Part shown: in pieces, positions 27,063 through 36,900 of the stretch | Layout: each line of letters opens with the position of its first letter | Numbering within the stretch: position 1 is the first letter of the stretch | DNA from: Pontibacter fetidus | GTDB taxonomy: Bacteria; Bacteroidota; Bacteroidia; Cytophagales; Hymenobacteraceae | Reading direction: 5' to 3' | Length of the DNA: 64,000 nt | Assembly (NCBI RefSeq): GCF_010119545.1 | Contig: NZ_JAAEAA010000018.1 | Location: 18,575 to 82,574 of the forward strand | Notes under the pieces: model-generated | Told to the model about the DNA's origin: nothing | What the model saw: only the letters and a program-made list of their open reading frames with translations | Databases searched by the model: none | Made by a program: the position numbers and the translations under genes

Positions 27063-27779
27063 ATGAAGCAAACTGACATACTTGCCGCTTACCAGCCGGC
27101 GCTTAACATTAAAACCTGGGCCGAAGAAGACCGACCGCGCGAAAAACTACTGCTAAAAGGCAAAGCTGCTCTAAGCGATGCTGAACTGATCGCAATACTT
27201 ATAGGCTCTGGCACACCAAAACTGACAGCCGTTGATGTAGCCAAACTTATACTTACAGCCGTTAATAATGACCTGAACGAGCTGGCCCGCCTCTCGGTAA
27301 AAGACCTGATGAAACACAAAGGCATCGGCGAAGCTAAAGCTATAACTATAGTTAGTGCCCTGGAGCTCGGTCGTCGCCGCAAAGAAACGGCCGCTGCCGC
27401 CAAAACCCAGATCACCTGCTCCACAGACATCTACAACTACATAAAGCCGCAATTGTTGGACCTACCCCACGAAGAATTCTGGATTATACTGCTGAACCGC
27501 GCCAATATTGTCATGAAAAAGGAAAGTATAAGCGCCGGTGGCGTAGCCGGAACGGTTGCTGACCCGAAGATCATCTTTAAAAAAGCGCTGGAGCAACTGG
27601 CAAGCTCTGTAATACTGGTGCACAACCACCCCAGCGGTAACACCAAGCCCAGCGCCGCCGACATTTCCCTCACCAAAAAAATGAAAGAAGCCGGCCAGTT
27701 CCTCGATCTCCCCATCCTCGACCATATCGTCTTTACCAACAACGACTACTATAGCTTTGCAGATGAAGGAGTTTTGTAA
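27063..27779 (+). CDS. radC: RadC family JAB1/MPN-domain protein
   Basis: From the ATG at 27063 the protein has 238 residues; the longer frame starts with TTG. An N-terminal helix-hairpin-helix region (LMKHKGIGEAKAITIVSALELGRR) precedes the RadC/MPN domain with its metal motif HNHPSG (His187, His189) and Asp200. The biochemical role of RadC is still uncertain; the old assignment to recombination repair has been questioned. The stop codon overlaps by one base the left arm of the inverted repeat that encloses the next gene. Confidence 0.93.
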   Translation: MKQTDILAAYQPALNIKTWAEEDRPREKLLLKGKAALSDAELIAILIGSGTPKLTAVDVAKLILTAVNNDLNELARLSVKDLMKHKGIGEAKAITIVSALELGRRRKETAAAAKTQITCSTDIYNYIKPQLLDLPHEEFWIILLNRANIVMKKESISAGGVAGTVADPKIIFKKALEQLASSVILVHNHPSGNTKPSAADISLTKKMKEAGQFLDLPILDHIVFTNNDYYSFADEGVL

Positions 27780-28236
27780 GTTAGAAGGTTAGAAAGTTTG
27801 GAAGTTAGAAAGTTGAAAATTGAGATGGAAGAGATCAGGTTAAGTAATTATGCCTTTGCGGAGCAGTTTAAAAGGCGGACAAAGTCTTTTGCTTTGCGGG
27901 TGATAAAGTTGTTCAGGGCACTGCCAAGCACGGCAGATGCTCAGATTTTGGGTAAACAACTCCTTCGGGCAGCTACATCTGTAGCAGCTAACTATAGAGC
28001 AGCTTGCCGTTCAAGGTCTAAGGCTGAATTTTCAGCGAAAATTGGAGTTGTGCTGGAAGAAGCAGATGAAGCGCAGTTTTGGCTAGAAATGCTGGAAGAG
28101 TCAGAGATTGTTGCTGCAAACCGATTAATAGAAATAAAGAAGGAGGTAGCTGAGCTAACCGCCATACTTACAACTATAAAAAAGAACGCACCTAAAAAAT
28201 AACTTTCTAACTTTTTAACCTTCTAACTTTCTAACT
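27779..28236. mobile_element. Intervening-sequence-like unit: four-helix-bundle gene within a 36-bp imperfect inverted repeat
   Basis: The left arm 27779-27814 and the right arm 28201-28236 are complementary at 31 of 36 positions, and three of the five mismatches become G-U pairs in RNA. The arms are built from AGTTAGAA-type steps. The unit begins on the last base of the radC stop codon and ends inside the last codons of the convergent ywbE gene. The architecture copies the intervening sequences found in some 23S rRNA genes, which are a long stem enclosing an S23 gene. A related single arm occurs near 44935. Mobility is inferred. Confidence 0.55.
27825..28202 (+). CDS. Four-helix-bundle protein (S23/IVP family)
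   Basis: The ATG at 27825 gives 125 residues; a longer frame begins with TTG inside the repeat arm. The family pattern is clear: YAFAEQFKRRTKSFALRVIKLFRALP, ILGKQLLRAATSVAANYRAACRSRSKAEFSAKIGVVLEEADEAQFWLEML, then a last helix. It belongs to the family of proteins encoded in 23S rRNA intervening sequences and of the Avd protein of diversity-generating retroelements; no reverse transcriptase or variable repeat is nearby. The basic surface suggests nucleic acid binding. It lies inside an inverted repeat that may be a unit of transposition or RNA folding. Confidence 0.9.
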   Translation: MEEIRLSNYAFAEQFKRRTKSFALRVIKLFRALPSTADAQILGKQLLRAATSVAANYRAACRSRSKAEFSAKIGVVLEEADEAQFWLEMLEESEIVAANRLIEIKKEVAELTAILTTIKKNAPKK

Positions 28237-28429
28237 CAGAGAGAATCTCCTTAACTCTCCCAACTTCGCCTGTTTCCAGTCTTACTTTTATGCCGTGGGG
28301 GTGGTTTGGGGAATTGGTCAGGATGTCCTGTACGTAGCCTTCGGTGAGGTAGCCGGTGCGCTGGTCTTCTTTTAACACAATGTTTACCCGCAGGCCGGGT
28401 TTAATGTTTGAGCGTTTTCTTCCGTCCAT
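28223..28429 (-). CDS. YwbE family protein
   Basis: A 68-residue protein with the family sequence MDGRKRSNIKPGLRVNIVLKEDQRTGYLTEGYVQDILTNSPNHPHGIKVRLETGEVGRVKEIL. Small KOW-like beta-barrel proteins of this type are widespread, with no firmly established function. The last residues (ELES and the stop) are encoded by the right arm of the inverted repeat around the four-helix-bundle gene, so the C-terminus may have been altered by that insertion. The gene lies 50 bases downstream of the pyruvate kinase-like gene and may share its transcript. Confidence 0.88.
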   Translation of the reverse strand: MDGRKRSNIKPGLRVNIVLKEDQRTGYLTEGYVQDILTNSPNHPHGIKVRLETGEVGRVKEILSELES

Positions 28430-28481
28430 AATCTATAGTTTAAGGCAGTGCAAAGGTACGTTTTATAGTTTAATCTGACGT

Positions 28482-30320
28482 CTATTCGGATAGCTCTGAA
28501 ATATGCAGGCTGCGCAGCATAGATGTTTTCTTGTGCTGATGCTCCTGCATGCGGTGCATGATGTCGTGCAACATGGTAATGGCTTCGATGATGTGCGGGC
28601 CTTTGTTCAGCATCACGCAGTCGGCACGCTGGGCCATGGCAGCATCCGTGATCTCGGCCCTGGAGGGACGCCCCTTTTTAGCCAGCGTTTCCAGTACCTG
28701 CGTAGCCCAAACCACCGGAATATGCGAAGCTTCACATACCCATAAAATTTCTTCCTGCACCTCGGCCAGGCGCTGCCAGCCACATTCTACGGCAAGGTCG
28801 CCGCGCGCTATCATAATGCCGGCCGGGTATGTCTGCATTATCGATAACAGCAAATGGGGCAGGTTCTTGAATCCTTCCTTGGTCTCTATCTTTAGCATCA
28901 CGGCCAACTCTTTTGCTTTCAGTTTTTTTATCTCTGCAAAAAGTGCCTCTACCATAACCGGGTGGTTTGCGAACGACAGGTTTACTATATCGGCGTGTTT
29001 GGCTATAAACTTAAGGTCCTGTTTGTCTTTATCGGTGAGGTCGTGCAGGTGCAGGTTGCTTTCGGGCAGGTTTATGCCTTTGTCAGAGCGCAGTAAACTT
29101 CCCTTGTCTTTTGCGAAAGTTATCTTTACCAACAGGTTATCCGGGTTCACTTCTTCTACAATTCCTTCAATTTCACCATCATCAAACAAAATGGGTTCGC
29201 CGGGTTTTACGCGGTCAAACACATCGGGTAGTGTGCACGCTACATGGGCCGGCTTTAGGATGTGGCCGTTGGCATCAAATTGCGCGGGTTCGCCGGGTGC
29301 AGGGTCGCGGTGCAGAAGTAGGAAATGGTCTTTCTTTAGCAGGATGGGGACTTCTGTAGCTGGTAACTCGCCTATAGTTGTGCTGCTGTCAGCTACCGTT
29401 TTGCTTTTAACTTTTAAAGTGGTTCCGGTTGCGATGTAAGATGTTTTAAGCAAATGCGCCACTACCCCTTTCGTTTCCTTTCGAACTATAGACATCGTGC
29501 GTTTTCGGCCGCGGGTGTCTGTAAACCGGATGCGATCGCCTTCCTGCAATTGGTTTACCCAGTCTGGCGCTACGGGCAAAGCGGCATCTACTATACCTGG
29601 GGGCGCCACTTTGGCCCCGGCCAGCCACACAACTGCCGGCGAAGCAACCAGGCCCAGTTCGTTGTGTACCGGCCGTATCGCCAGCACCTGGGGGCCAGGG
29701 GCTAGCTCACCTGTGCGCAGTTTGGGTCCCATCAAATCGAAAAGTATAGCGCAGGGCAACTTTGTCTCTTTTTCTGCTTTCCGGATGTTACGGATCATGG
29801 CCAGCCAGGTCTTTTCATCGTCGTGGGCGCAATTTATACGGGCGCAGTTCATGCCAGCTTTCAACATCCGCGTTACCAGGTCATAATCTTTGGCTAGGTC
29901 TGTAGAGAAGGTTACCATAATGCGGGTGGTGCGGTTTTCGGGCAGCGGCCCCAGCAGGTTTTTGGTGTGCTCGGCCAATAGCTTTCTGTTCTCAAAAAAC
30001 GAAACGGCCAGCTCTTTATGCGCCTGGGTACATTCTTCTAAAAAGCACAGCTGGTTATGCACCGCCTGCAAACTTGCCAGCACGTGCCCTTCCGCACGCC
30101 CCAACGACGACAGCCCGAGTAGCGAAAGCTCTTCCTGTAGCTCCCGGATGTCGTGTTTGCGCAACGCCAGGTAATGCAGCAGGTTTTTGGCGCTTTTCTT
30201 AAACCGCGGGTGCACTTTCCTGATCGCTTCCGAAAACTTATTCTCAAGGTCCAGGGCATCCTGGTATATAGTGTCGAGTTGATTAATAAGGTCGCGGTAG
30301 TTTGCTTTGTGCTTTGCCAT
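28482..30320 (-). CDS. Pyruvate kinase-like protein with N-terminal helical extension
   Basis: The first 130 residues are helical and charged, with no known domain. A pyruvate kinase barrel follows: MVTFSTDLAKDYDLVTRMLKAGMNCARINCAHDD, LFDLMGPKLRTG, MLKIETKEG (general acid/base lysine region), MIARGDLAVE and PVVWATQVLETLAKKGRPSRAEITDAAMAQRADCVMLNKG. The B-domain insertion is unusually long, and the C-terminal allosteric domain of classical pyruvate kinase is absent, as the chain stops soon after the barrel. The usual ARxNxSHG motif has Ala in place of Ser. It may be a true phosphoenolpyruvate-using kinase or a divergent paralogue. At 612 residues it is longer than classical enzymes (about 470-480). 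Confidence 0.85.
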   Translation of the reverse strand: MAKHKANYRDLINQLDTIYQDALDLENKFSEAIRKVHPRFKKSAKNLLHYLALRKHDIRELQEELSLLGLSSLGRAEGHVLASLQAVHNQLCFLEECTQAHKELAVSFFENRKLLAEHTKNLLGPLPENRTTRIMVTFSTDLAKDYDLVTRMLKAGMNCARINCAHDDEKTWLAMIRNIRKAEKETKLPCAILFDLMGPKLRTGELAPGPQVLAIRPVHNELGLVASPAVVWLAGAKVAPPGIVDAALPVAPDWVNQLQEGDRIRFTDTRGRKRTMSIVRKETKGVVAHLLKTSYIATGTTLKVKSKTVADSSTTIGELPATEVPILLKKDHFLLLHRDPAPGEPAQFDANGHILKPAHVACTLPDVFDRVKPGEPILFDDGEIEGIVEEVNPDNLLVKITFAKDKGSLLRSDKGINLPESNLHLHDLTDKDKQDLKFIAKHADIVNLSFANHPVMVEALFAEIKKLKAKELAVMLKIETKEGFKNLPHLLLSIMQTYPAGIMIARGDLAVECGWQRLAEVQEEILWVCEASHIPVVWATQVLETLAKKGRPSRAEITDAAMAQRADCVMLNKGPHIIEAITMLHDIMHRMQEHQHKKTSMLRSLHISELSE

Positions 30321-30649
30321 AGTTCAGAACACTGGTTTTTACTTACAAACTATAGTTAACGCTATTAAGTTGTGCCGGCAAAACTGCTGATCCTGACGCC
30401 TGGACCTATAGTGGTAGTTGGCTGATACAGATGGAGCTATAAGGTTAGTCGCAGGTTTCGTTTGGTAGATGTCTATAGTTGATAATCAAAATGAAAGCTA
30501 TAAAAGCGAAGTGGTTGAGGCAGTAAAAATGCTTTAGAAAGCTAATTACAGGGTTTTGAATTTTTATTTTTAGTTTCGTTTGCTTTTGTATGTGATTTAT
30601 TTTTAGTTTTAAACGAAATACAAAGTAAAAAATTAACAATAAATTAATA
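30321..30649. other. Divergent regulatory region between the pyruvate kinase-like gene and glpD
   Basis: No gene is present in these 329 bases. The glpD-proximal third is very rich in A and T and contains the direct and inverted repeats listed separately. AACTATAG-type words occur at both ends. Confidence 0.6.
30563..30618 (+). promoter_or_regulatory. Candidate DeoR/GlpR operator upstream of glpD
   Basis: TTTATTTTTAGTTT occurs at 30563-30576 and again at 30596-30609, a spacing of 33 bases or about three helical turns. Overlapping these are the inverted half-sites TTTCGTTT (30574-30581) and AAACGAAA (30611-30618). DeoR-family repressors such as GlpR often bind half-sites containing TTCG/CGAA. 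The likely binding protein is the DeoR-family regulator at 44989-45753. Confidence 0.4.
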
Positions 30650-32302
30650 ATGCATTCGAAAGCAGTAGAAGCAGGAGGAGGTATATTTGATCGGGATTTG
30701 TTTGTAGCGCGTCTGAAAGAGCAAACTACAACCACCTGGGATGTTATAGTGGTAGGAGGCGGGGCAACCGGACTAGGAGTAGCGGTAGACGCTGCCTCCA
30801 GAGGATACAAAACGCTACTGCTAGAGCAATCGGATTTTGCAAAAGGAACTTCGAGTAGGAGTACTAAACTAGTGCATGGTGGAGTACGCTACCTGGCACA
30901 AGGTGATGTAAGCCTGGTGTACGAAGCCTTGCACGAGCGCGGTCTGTTGCTGCAAAATGCTCCGCACCTGGTACATGTGCAGCCCTTTGTTATCCCAAGC
31001 TATAGTTTGTTTAACCAGGGCTTTTACGGCATCGGCCTTAAAGTTTACGACTGGATGGCAGGCAAGTACAGGTTTAAAAAAACGGAGTTGCTGGGCAAAA
31101 AAACAGTGGAAAAGCTATTGCCAAACGTGGCGCAGCATGGCCTGAAAGGTGGTATTATTTACTACGATGGCCAGTTTGACGACGCGCGCCTGGCCATAAA
31201 CCTGGCTCAGACTGCTGCCGAGCAGGGAGGTGTGCTGCTAAATTACTTTAAAGTAACAGGCCTGCTGAAAAATGAAACCGACAAAGTAGCCGGCGTAAAA
31301 GCACGCGACCTGGAAACTGGCGAAGAATATAACTTAAACGCTAAAGTAGTAATAAACGCAACAGGCGTTTTTGTGAACGATGTGTTACAGATGGACAAAC
31401 CGGCGCAGGACCCGCTGGTGCGCCCAAGCCAGGGAGTACACGTGGTGCTCGACAAGTCTTTCCTGGAAAGCGAAACAGCCCTGATGATTCCGAAAACGCC
31501 GGATGGGCGTGTGCTGTTTGCAGTTCCGTGGCACAACCATGTGCTGGTAGGCACTACCGATACGCCTTTAAACAGCGCAAGCCTGGAGCCAACTGCCCTG
31601 GAAGATGAGATCAGTTTTATACTGGACACCGCCGGCCAGTACATGACACGCAAACCAGGCCGCAAAGATGTGTTGAGTGTATTTGCTGGGTTGCGCCCGT
31701 TGGCAGCACCGGCTAAAGGTACCAACAGCACCAAAGAGATTTCGCGCAGCCACAAATTAATGGTAGCCGAATCTGGGTTGATAACTATAACCGGTGGCAA
31801 ATGGACAACCTACCGCAAAATGGCCGAAGATACCATGGCACAAGCTATAGTTACAGGGAAACTACAGGCAAAACCTTGCGCTACGGCTCACCTTAAAATA
31901 CACGGATATGCAACGCCACAGGCAATGACTACTTACCTGGATGTATACGGTAGCGATGCGGCGGGTATAAACGCACTCAGCAGCCAACGCCCTGAATTAA
32001 GAAAACAACTGCATCCTGCCTTCCCGAATACGCAGGCTGAAGTGGTTTGGGCAGTGCAGCACGAAATGGCCAGAACCGTGGAAGATGTACTGGCCAGAAG
32101 AATACGTGTCCTTTTCCTGGATGCAAAGGCGGCGATAGACATGGCACCTGCTGTAGCAACTATAATGGCTTCGGAGTTAGGGTTAAACGAGGCCTGGAAG
32201 CAGGACCAGGTAGCTAGTTTTACAAAGCTGGCAAACCAATACCTGCTGGAGGCTTACGAACCTGCAAGCACTGTACAGAACAAAACAAGCCAGGTGGCTT
32301 AG
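30650..32302 (+). CDS. glpD: Aerobic glycerol-3-phosphate dehydrogenase
   Basis: This FAD enzyme oxidises glycerol-3-phosphate to dihydroxyacetone phosphate and passes electrons to quinone at the inner membrane. The 550-residue protein has the dinucleotide fold VIVVGGGATGLGVAVDAA (glycines near 36-43), the signature LVHGGVRYL, the active-site region VLVGTTDTPL and FAGLRPL, and a C-terminal helical domain with ARRIR. It opens the glycerophosphate locus and probably handles the product of the downstream hydrolases. The upstream region contains a candidate GlpR operator. Confidence 0.96.
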   Translation: MHSKAVEAGGGIFDRDLFVARLKEQTTTTWDVIVVGGGATGLGVAVDAASRGYKTLLLEQSDFAKGTSSRSTKLVHGGVRYLAQGDVSLVYEALHERGLLLQNAPHLVHVQPFVIPSYSLFNQGFYGIGLKVYDWMAGKYRFKKTELLGKKTVEKLLPNVAQHGLKGGIIYYDGQFDDARLAINLAQTAAEQGGVLLNYFKVTGLLKNETDKVAGVKARDLETGEEYNLNAKVVINATGVFVNDVLQMDKPAQDPLVRPSQGVHVVLDKSFLESETALMIPKTPDGRVLFAVPWHNHVLVGTTDTPLNSASLEPTALEDEISFILDTAGQYMTRKPGRKDVLSVFAGLRPLAAPAKGTNSTKEISRSHKLMVAESGLITITGGKWTTYRKMAEDTMAQAIVTGKLQAKPCATAHLKIHGYATPQAMTTYLDVYGSDAAGINALSSQRPELRKQLHPAFPNTQAEVVWAVQHEMARTVEDVLARRIRVLFLDAKAAIDMAPAVATIMASELGLNEAWKQDQVASFTKLANQYLLEAYEPASTVQNKTSQVA

Positions 32303-32604
32303 TCTGGCCTGATGCACCAGTTGCCGGGCTAACTATAGAAGTATGACTATAGTCTTTAATATTAGTTTATTACTATATTAAAGAAGTATTTAATCTATAG
32401 TTTGTTATAGCCGGATGCTTTGATTTTTTACAAAAAATAAGAAATTAGAGCATTCGTAACACAAGATGTTGCGAGTTGATAAGGAAATAAATAAAAAGTT
32501 GTATTCACGGAAGAATGCTATTCTTTAAATCAATATCAGATTCCGGATCAGCTTAACTTATTAAAAAAAGAAATCGAATAGCTTAAAATTTTTACCACAT
32601 AAGT
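32303..32604. other. Intergenic region between glpD and the GlpT-like gene
   Basis: These 302 bases contain no gene. An imperfect 9-bp stem begins at the glpD stop codon (32300-32331) but lacks a T tract. The rest is AT-rich and probably holds a promoter for the transporter, SusC and SusD genes. Confidence 0.5.
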
Positions 32605-33945
32605 ATGCGCCTTATTGCACCGGCCCCTCACACAGATCGGCTACCCTTAGAACGAATAGATCCGGAATATAAGCGGCTGCGACTTCAGGTATTTATCGGG
32701 ATTTTTATTGGCTATGCTGGGTATTACCTGGTACGCAAAAACTTCTCGCTGGTAATGCCGGAACTCATAGCGCAAGGTTATTCAAAAGCTGACCTGGGTT
32801 TTGCTTTATCAGGTGTATCGGTAGCCTACGGCCTGAGCAAGTTCCTAATGGGTAACCTGTCTGACAGGAGCAATGCCCGCACCTTTTTAAGTATAGGCTT
32901 ATTGCTTTCTGCGCTCACAATGATCTTTATGGGTACGGTGCCTTTTGCTACCAGCTCTATCATGATCATGTTTGTGCTGCTGTTCCTGAATGGTTGGTTC
33001 CAGGGGATGGGCTGGCCTCCGTGTGGCCGCGTAATGGTACATTGGTTTTCGGCTACAGAGCGCGGTACCAAAATGTCGATCTGGAATGTGGCGCATAATG
33101 TGGGTGGTGGCTTAATCGGTCCGCTTTCAATAGCTGCTATAGCCATTTTTGGTACCTGGCAGAGTATTATGTACTTCCCGGGTCTGGTTGCCCTGCTTTC
33201 GGCGCTGGTTACTTACATGCTCGTTCGCGATACGCCGCAGTCCTGTGGGTTGCCAACTATAGAAGAATATAAAAACGAATACCCTAAAAACTATACTGCC
33301 GACCACGAAAAGGAGCTGAGCGCCAAAGAGATCTTCTTTAAATATGTGTTCAACAACCGTTTGCTGTGGTACATCGCTTTTGCCAACGCTTTTGTGTACC
33401 TGGTGCGCTACGGCATCCTGGACTGGGCCCCGACTTATTTAGAAGAAGCCAAAGGTTTCTCGGTGAAGGAAACGGGCTGGGCATACTTTGCCTATGAGTA
33501 CGCGGGCATACCGGGCACGCTGCTTTGCGGCTGGATAAGTGATAAAGTATTTAAAGGCCGTCGCGCCCCTGCCACTATAATATACATGGCACTGGTGCTG
33601 GTGGCAGTCATAGTTTACTGGAAAAACCCAGCCGGTAATATCTGGGTGGATAATGCTGCCCTGATCGCGATTGGCTTCCTGATCTACGGTCCGGTAATGC
33701 TAATTGGCGTGCAGGCCCTTGATCTGGTATCTAAAAAAGCAGCAGGTACTGCCGCAGGTCTTACCGGATTGTTTGGTTATATGGGCGGTGCGTTGTTCGC
33801 CAATATTGCCATGGGCTTTGTAGTAGATGCCTGGGGCTGGGACGGTGGTTTTATCGTGCTGATCATCGCCTGTATCCTTTCGATCTTCTTTACAGCCCTT
33901 ACCTGGAACAAAGAAAAAATTAACCTTCAACAAAAACTAAGCTAA
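32605..33945 (+). CDS. glpT: GlpT-like organophosphate:phosphate antiporter (MFS)
   Basis: A 446-residue major facilitator protein with 12 predicted helices. The N-terminal [19 protein letters not shown] matches the substrate-binding segment of GlpT and UhpT, with Arg44 in the position of E. coli GlpT Arg45. These transporters exchange glycerol-3-phosphate or other phosphate esters for inorganic phosphate. The position between glpD and the SusC/SusD pair points to glycerol-3-phosphate as substrate; sugar phosphates or phosphoglycerate remain possible. SusC starts 29 bases later, which suggests one operon covering both membranes. Confidence 0.88.
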   Translation: MRLIAPAPHTDRLPLERIDPEYKRLRLQVFIGIFIGYAGYYLVRKNFSLVMPELIAQGYSKADLGFALSGVSVAYGLSKFLMGNLSDRSNARTFLSIGLLLSALTMIFMGTVPFATSSIMIMFVLLFLNGWFQGMGWPPCGRVMVHWFSATERGTKMSIWNVAHNVGGGLIGPLSIAAIAIFGTWQSIMYFPGLVALLSALVTYMLVRDTPQSCGLPTIEEYKNEYPKNYTADHEKELSAKEIFFKYVFNNRLLWYIAFANAFVYLVRYGILDWAPTYLEEAKGFSVKETGWAYFAYEYAGIPGTLLCGWISDKVFKGRRAPATIIYMALVLVAVIVYWKNPAGNIWVDNAALIAIGFLIYGPVMLIGVQALDLVSKKAAGTAAGLTGLFGYMGGALFANIAMGFVVDAWGWDGGFIVLIIACILSIFFTALTWNKEKINLQQKLS

Positions 33946-33974
33946 CGCTCAATACCAGTTATAAATCAAACCAG

Positions 33975-36900
33975 ATGGAAAAACGTTTACTTCCTCCCCA
34001 AAAGAGCAGGAATAGTCTGAAGAAAAGTCTTTGGCTATGCTCGTGCCTGCTGTTAGCAGGAAATGGCATGGCGGCAGGTGCCCTGGCATCTACCGTTTAT
34101 GTACAGACTCCCCAGACACAGAAAGTTACTGTAAAAGGTAAAGTAACTGCAGGCGACGATGGTAGTGCATTGCCGGGCGTAACTATACTTGCAAACCAGC
34201 AGCCGGTTGGTGTTACCAACGTGGATGGTAACTTTAAAGTAGACGTGGAAAAAGGAGCAATTCTTTCTTTCCGGTTTGTAGGCTACCAGGTATATAATGC
34301 AACTATAACCGGCCCGCAGGAAAACCTGGCTATTACCCTAAGCCCTGACAGCAAGCAACTATCGGAGGTGGTAGTAACGGCACTGGGTATAGAGCGTGAA
34401 GAAAAAGCGCTGGGTTATGCCGTAACACAAGTGCAGGGCGAGCAACTTACCAATGCCATCTCAAACAACTGGACCAATGCTTTATCTGGTAAAGTAGCCG
34501 GTATAAACATGACCAAGTCTGGTGGTGGCCCTGCAGGTTCTAACAAAATCGTACTTCGTGGCGAGAACAACCTGAGCGGCGACAGCGAAGCACTGATTGT
34601 GGTGGATGGCGTGATCATGAACCACAAGCGTACAGGAAGCGGAAGCGGTGCCTATCTTTCAACTGACAACGCGGTAGACTTTGGTAACAGTATAAATGAT
34701 ATTAACCCGGATGATATTGAAAGCATATCGGTACTAAAAGGCCCTGGTGCAGCTGCACTATACGGTGCGCGTGGTGGTAACGGTGCTATCATTATCACAA
34801 CCAAAACAGGCCGCAAAACCAAAGGCCTTGGCGTAACTATAAACTCTAATACAGCTATAGCCAATGTGTCGCGCTGGCCTGATTACCAGTATGAGTACGG
34901 GCAGGGCGTAGGCGGACAGGATACCTGGTATTCATACAACAACACCGAAGACGGAGCCAGCACAAAAAGTACAAGTTCTGCCTGGGGTCCGCGCTTTAAT
35001 GGCCAGAGCTATTATCAGTACGACCCAACAACACGCACCAACGGGACAACCCGCACACCGTGGGTACCTTACAAAAACAACCGCAAGGATTTCTTTGAGA
35101 CAGCGAAGACCTTTACCAACAACATAAGCATAGACGGCGGAAACGATAAAACATCAGCCCGTTTATCTTACACCAACCTAAAAAACACCTGGATAGTACC
35201 GAACACAGGTTATAACCGAAACACGCTGGCCCTATCCCTGAACCACAAGGTTACAGACAAACTACAGTTCGCTTCTAAAATAAACTATACAAATAATAAG
35301 AGCGACAACCTGCCATCTACAGGCTATAATAACCACACCATCATGTACTTTATCAGGGGCCTATCGCCTAACCTGGACCTGGAGTGGTTTAAGCCTTACT
35401 GGGTACCGGGCAGAGAAGGCCTGGAGCAGAGCACACCATTCAGCGGTATCCTGGATAACCCGTTCCTACAGGCGTATGAAATGCTGAACAAATCTGATAA
35501 GGATGCTATAGTTGGAAACGTATCGGTTACCTACGATTTTACAAAGGACCTGAACCTGATGGTGCGCTCATCGATGGATATGTCCAATGACAACCGCGCA
35601 CAGCAGCGCCCGTTCGATACGCAGAAGTTCCCGGAGGGTATGTTCCGTACCCAGAAGATCTATAGCAAAGAGATTACCCACGACTTCCTGTTGCGTTACA
35701 AGCGTAAGTTTGATGATAAATTTAACAGCGGCCTTTCGCTGGGTGGTAGCAGAATGTCAAACAGATACTCCAGAGACGAGCTAAGAGCGGATAAGCTGCT
35801 TTTCCCGGGTATCTATAGTTTTGCAAACAGCAAAGAAACTCCGCTTGCTTATAATAACAGAGCCGACTATAATGTAAACAGCATTTACGCACTGGCAGAA
35901 GCAAGCTATGATAACGTAGTATTCCTGGATTTAACTGGCCGCCAAGACTGGACAAGTACCCTTGCAAGACCAGGCGACCTGGATAACGTTTCGTTCCTGT
36001 ATTATTCTGTTAACCTGAGTACCATTATCTCAGATATGGTACAGATGCCAAGAGCAATTTCCTTCCTAAAAGTGAGAGGCTCTTTCTCGGATGTGGGCAG
36101 CGGTGGTGTAACACCATACCAGACCGTTTATAACTACGAGGCGGAGGAAGCCTACCCGGGCGGACTTTCCAACCCATCTACCATCCCGAATGAAAACCTG
36201 AAACCGCTTTCAACCAGAAGCGTGGAGTTTGGTTTAGACATGCGCCTTCTTCGAAACAGATTAGGCCTGGATGTATCGGTGTATAATAACAAAACCTTCG
36301 ACCAGATCCTGGTTGCCCCACTTGACAGATCGAGCGGTTATAGCCAGATCGTGCTGAATGCCGGTATGGTGCAGAACAAAGGTTTGGAAGTGCAGGTAAA
36401 CGGCAAACTGTTAGAAAACAAAAATGGCCTGAACGTAGACCTGTTTGCAACTTACGCAACCAACAAAAACAAGGTAGTAGAACTGGTAGATAGCCTTGGA
36501 ATTTATATAGAAGCGTTTGGCCCGGCCAACCGTGGATCGATGGAGTCGCGTGTAGGTGGCCCGATGGGTGCCCTGTACGGCCTTGGTTATGAGCGTGCCC
36601 CGGATGGCCAGATCGTGTATGACCAGAACGGCTTACCGCTACTGAGCAGCGAATCTAAATACCTGGGCAATGTTACACCAGACTGGAGAGGTAGCATTGG
36701 CACAAATGTGAAGTATAAAAACTTCGGGCTGAATGTGCTGTTCGATGGTCAGTTTGGTGGTGTTGCTTATTCGTTAACACATGCTGTGCTGATGGAGGAA
36801 GGCAAGCTTACCAAAACATTGCCAGGCCGCTACAACGGTATAGTTGGTAAAGGTGTGATCAAAAATGCAGATGGCACTTACCGCCCGAACGATGTGCTGG

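Noticed and set aside
27779..28236. Diversity-generating retroelement, suggested by the Avd-like four-helix protein
   Set aside because: No reverse transcriptase, template repeat or variable repeat is present nearby.
28549..29439. 296-codon frame antisense to the pyruvate kinase-like gene
   Set aside because: It is a shadow of the sense gene, with no domain and cysteine/serine-rich composition typical of antisense frames.
32300..32331. Terminator after glpD
   Set aside because: The stem is imperfect with G-U pairs, overlaps the stop codon and lacks a T tract, so it is mentioned only in the intergenic note.
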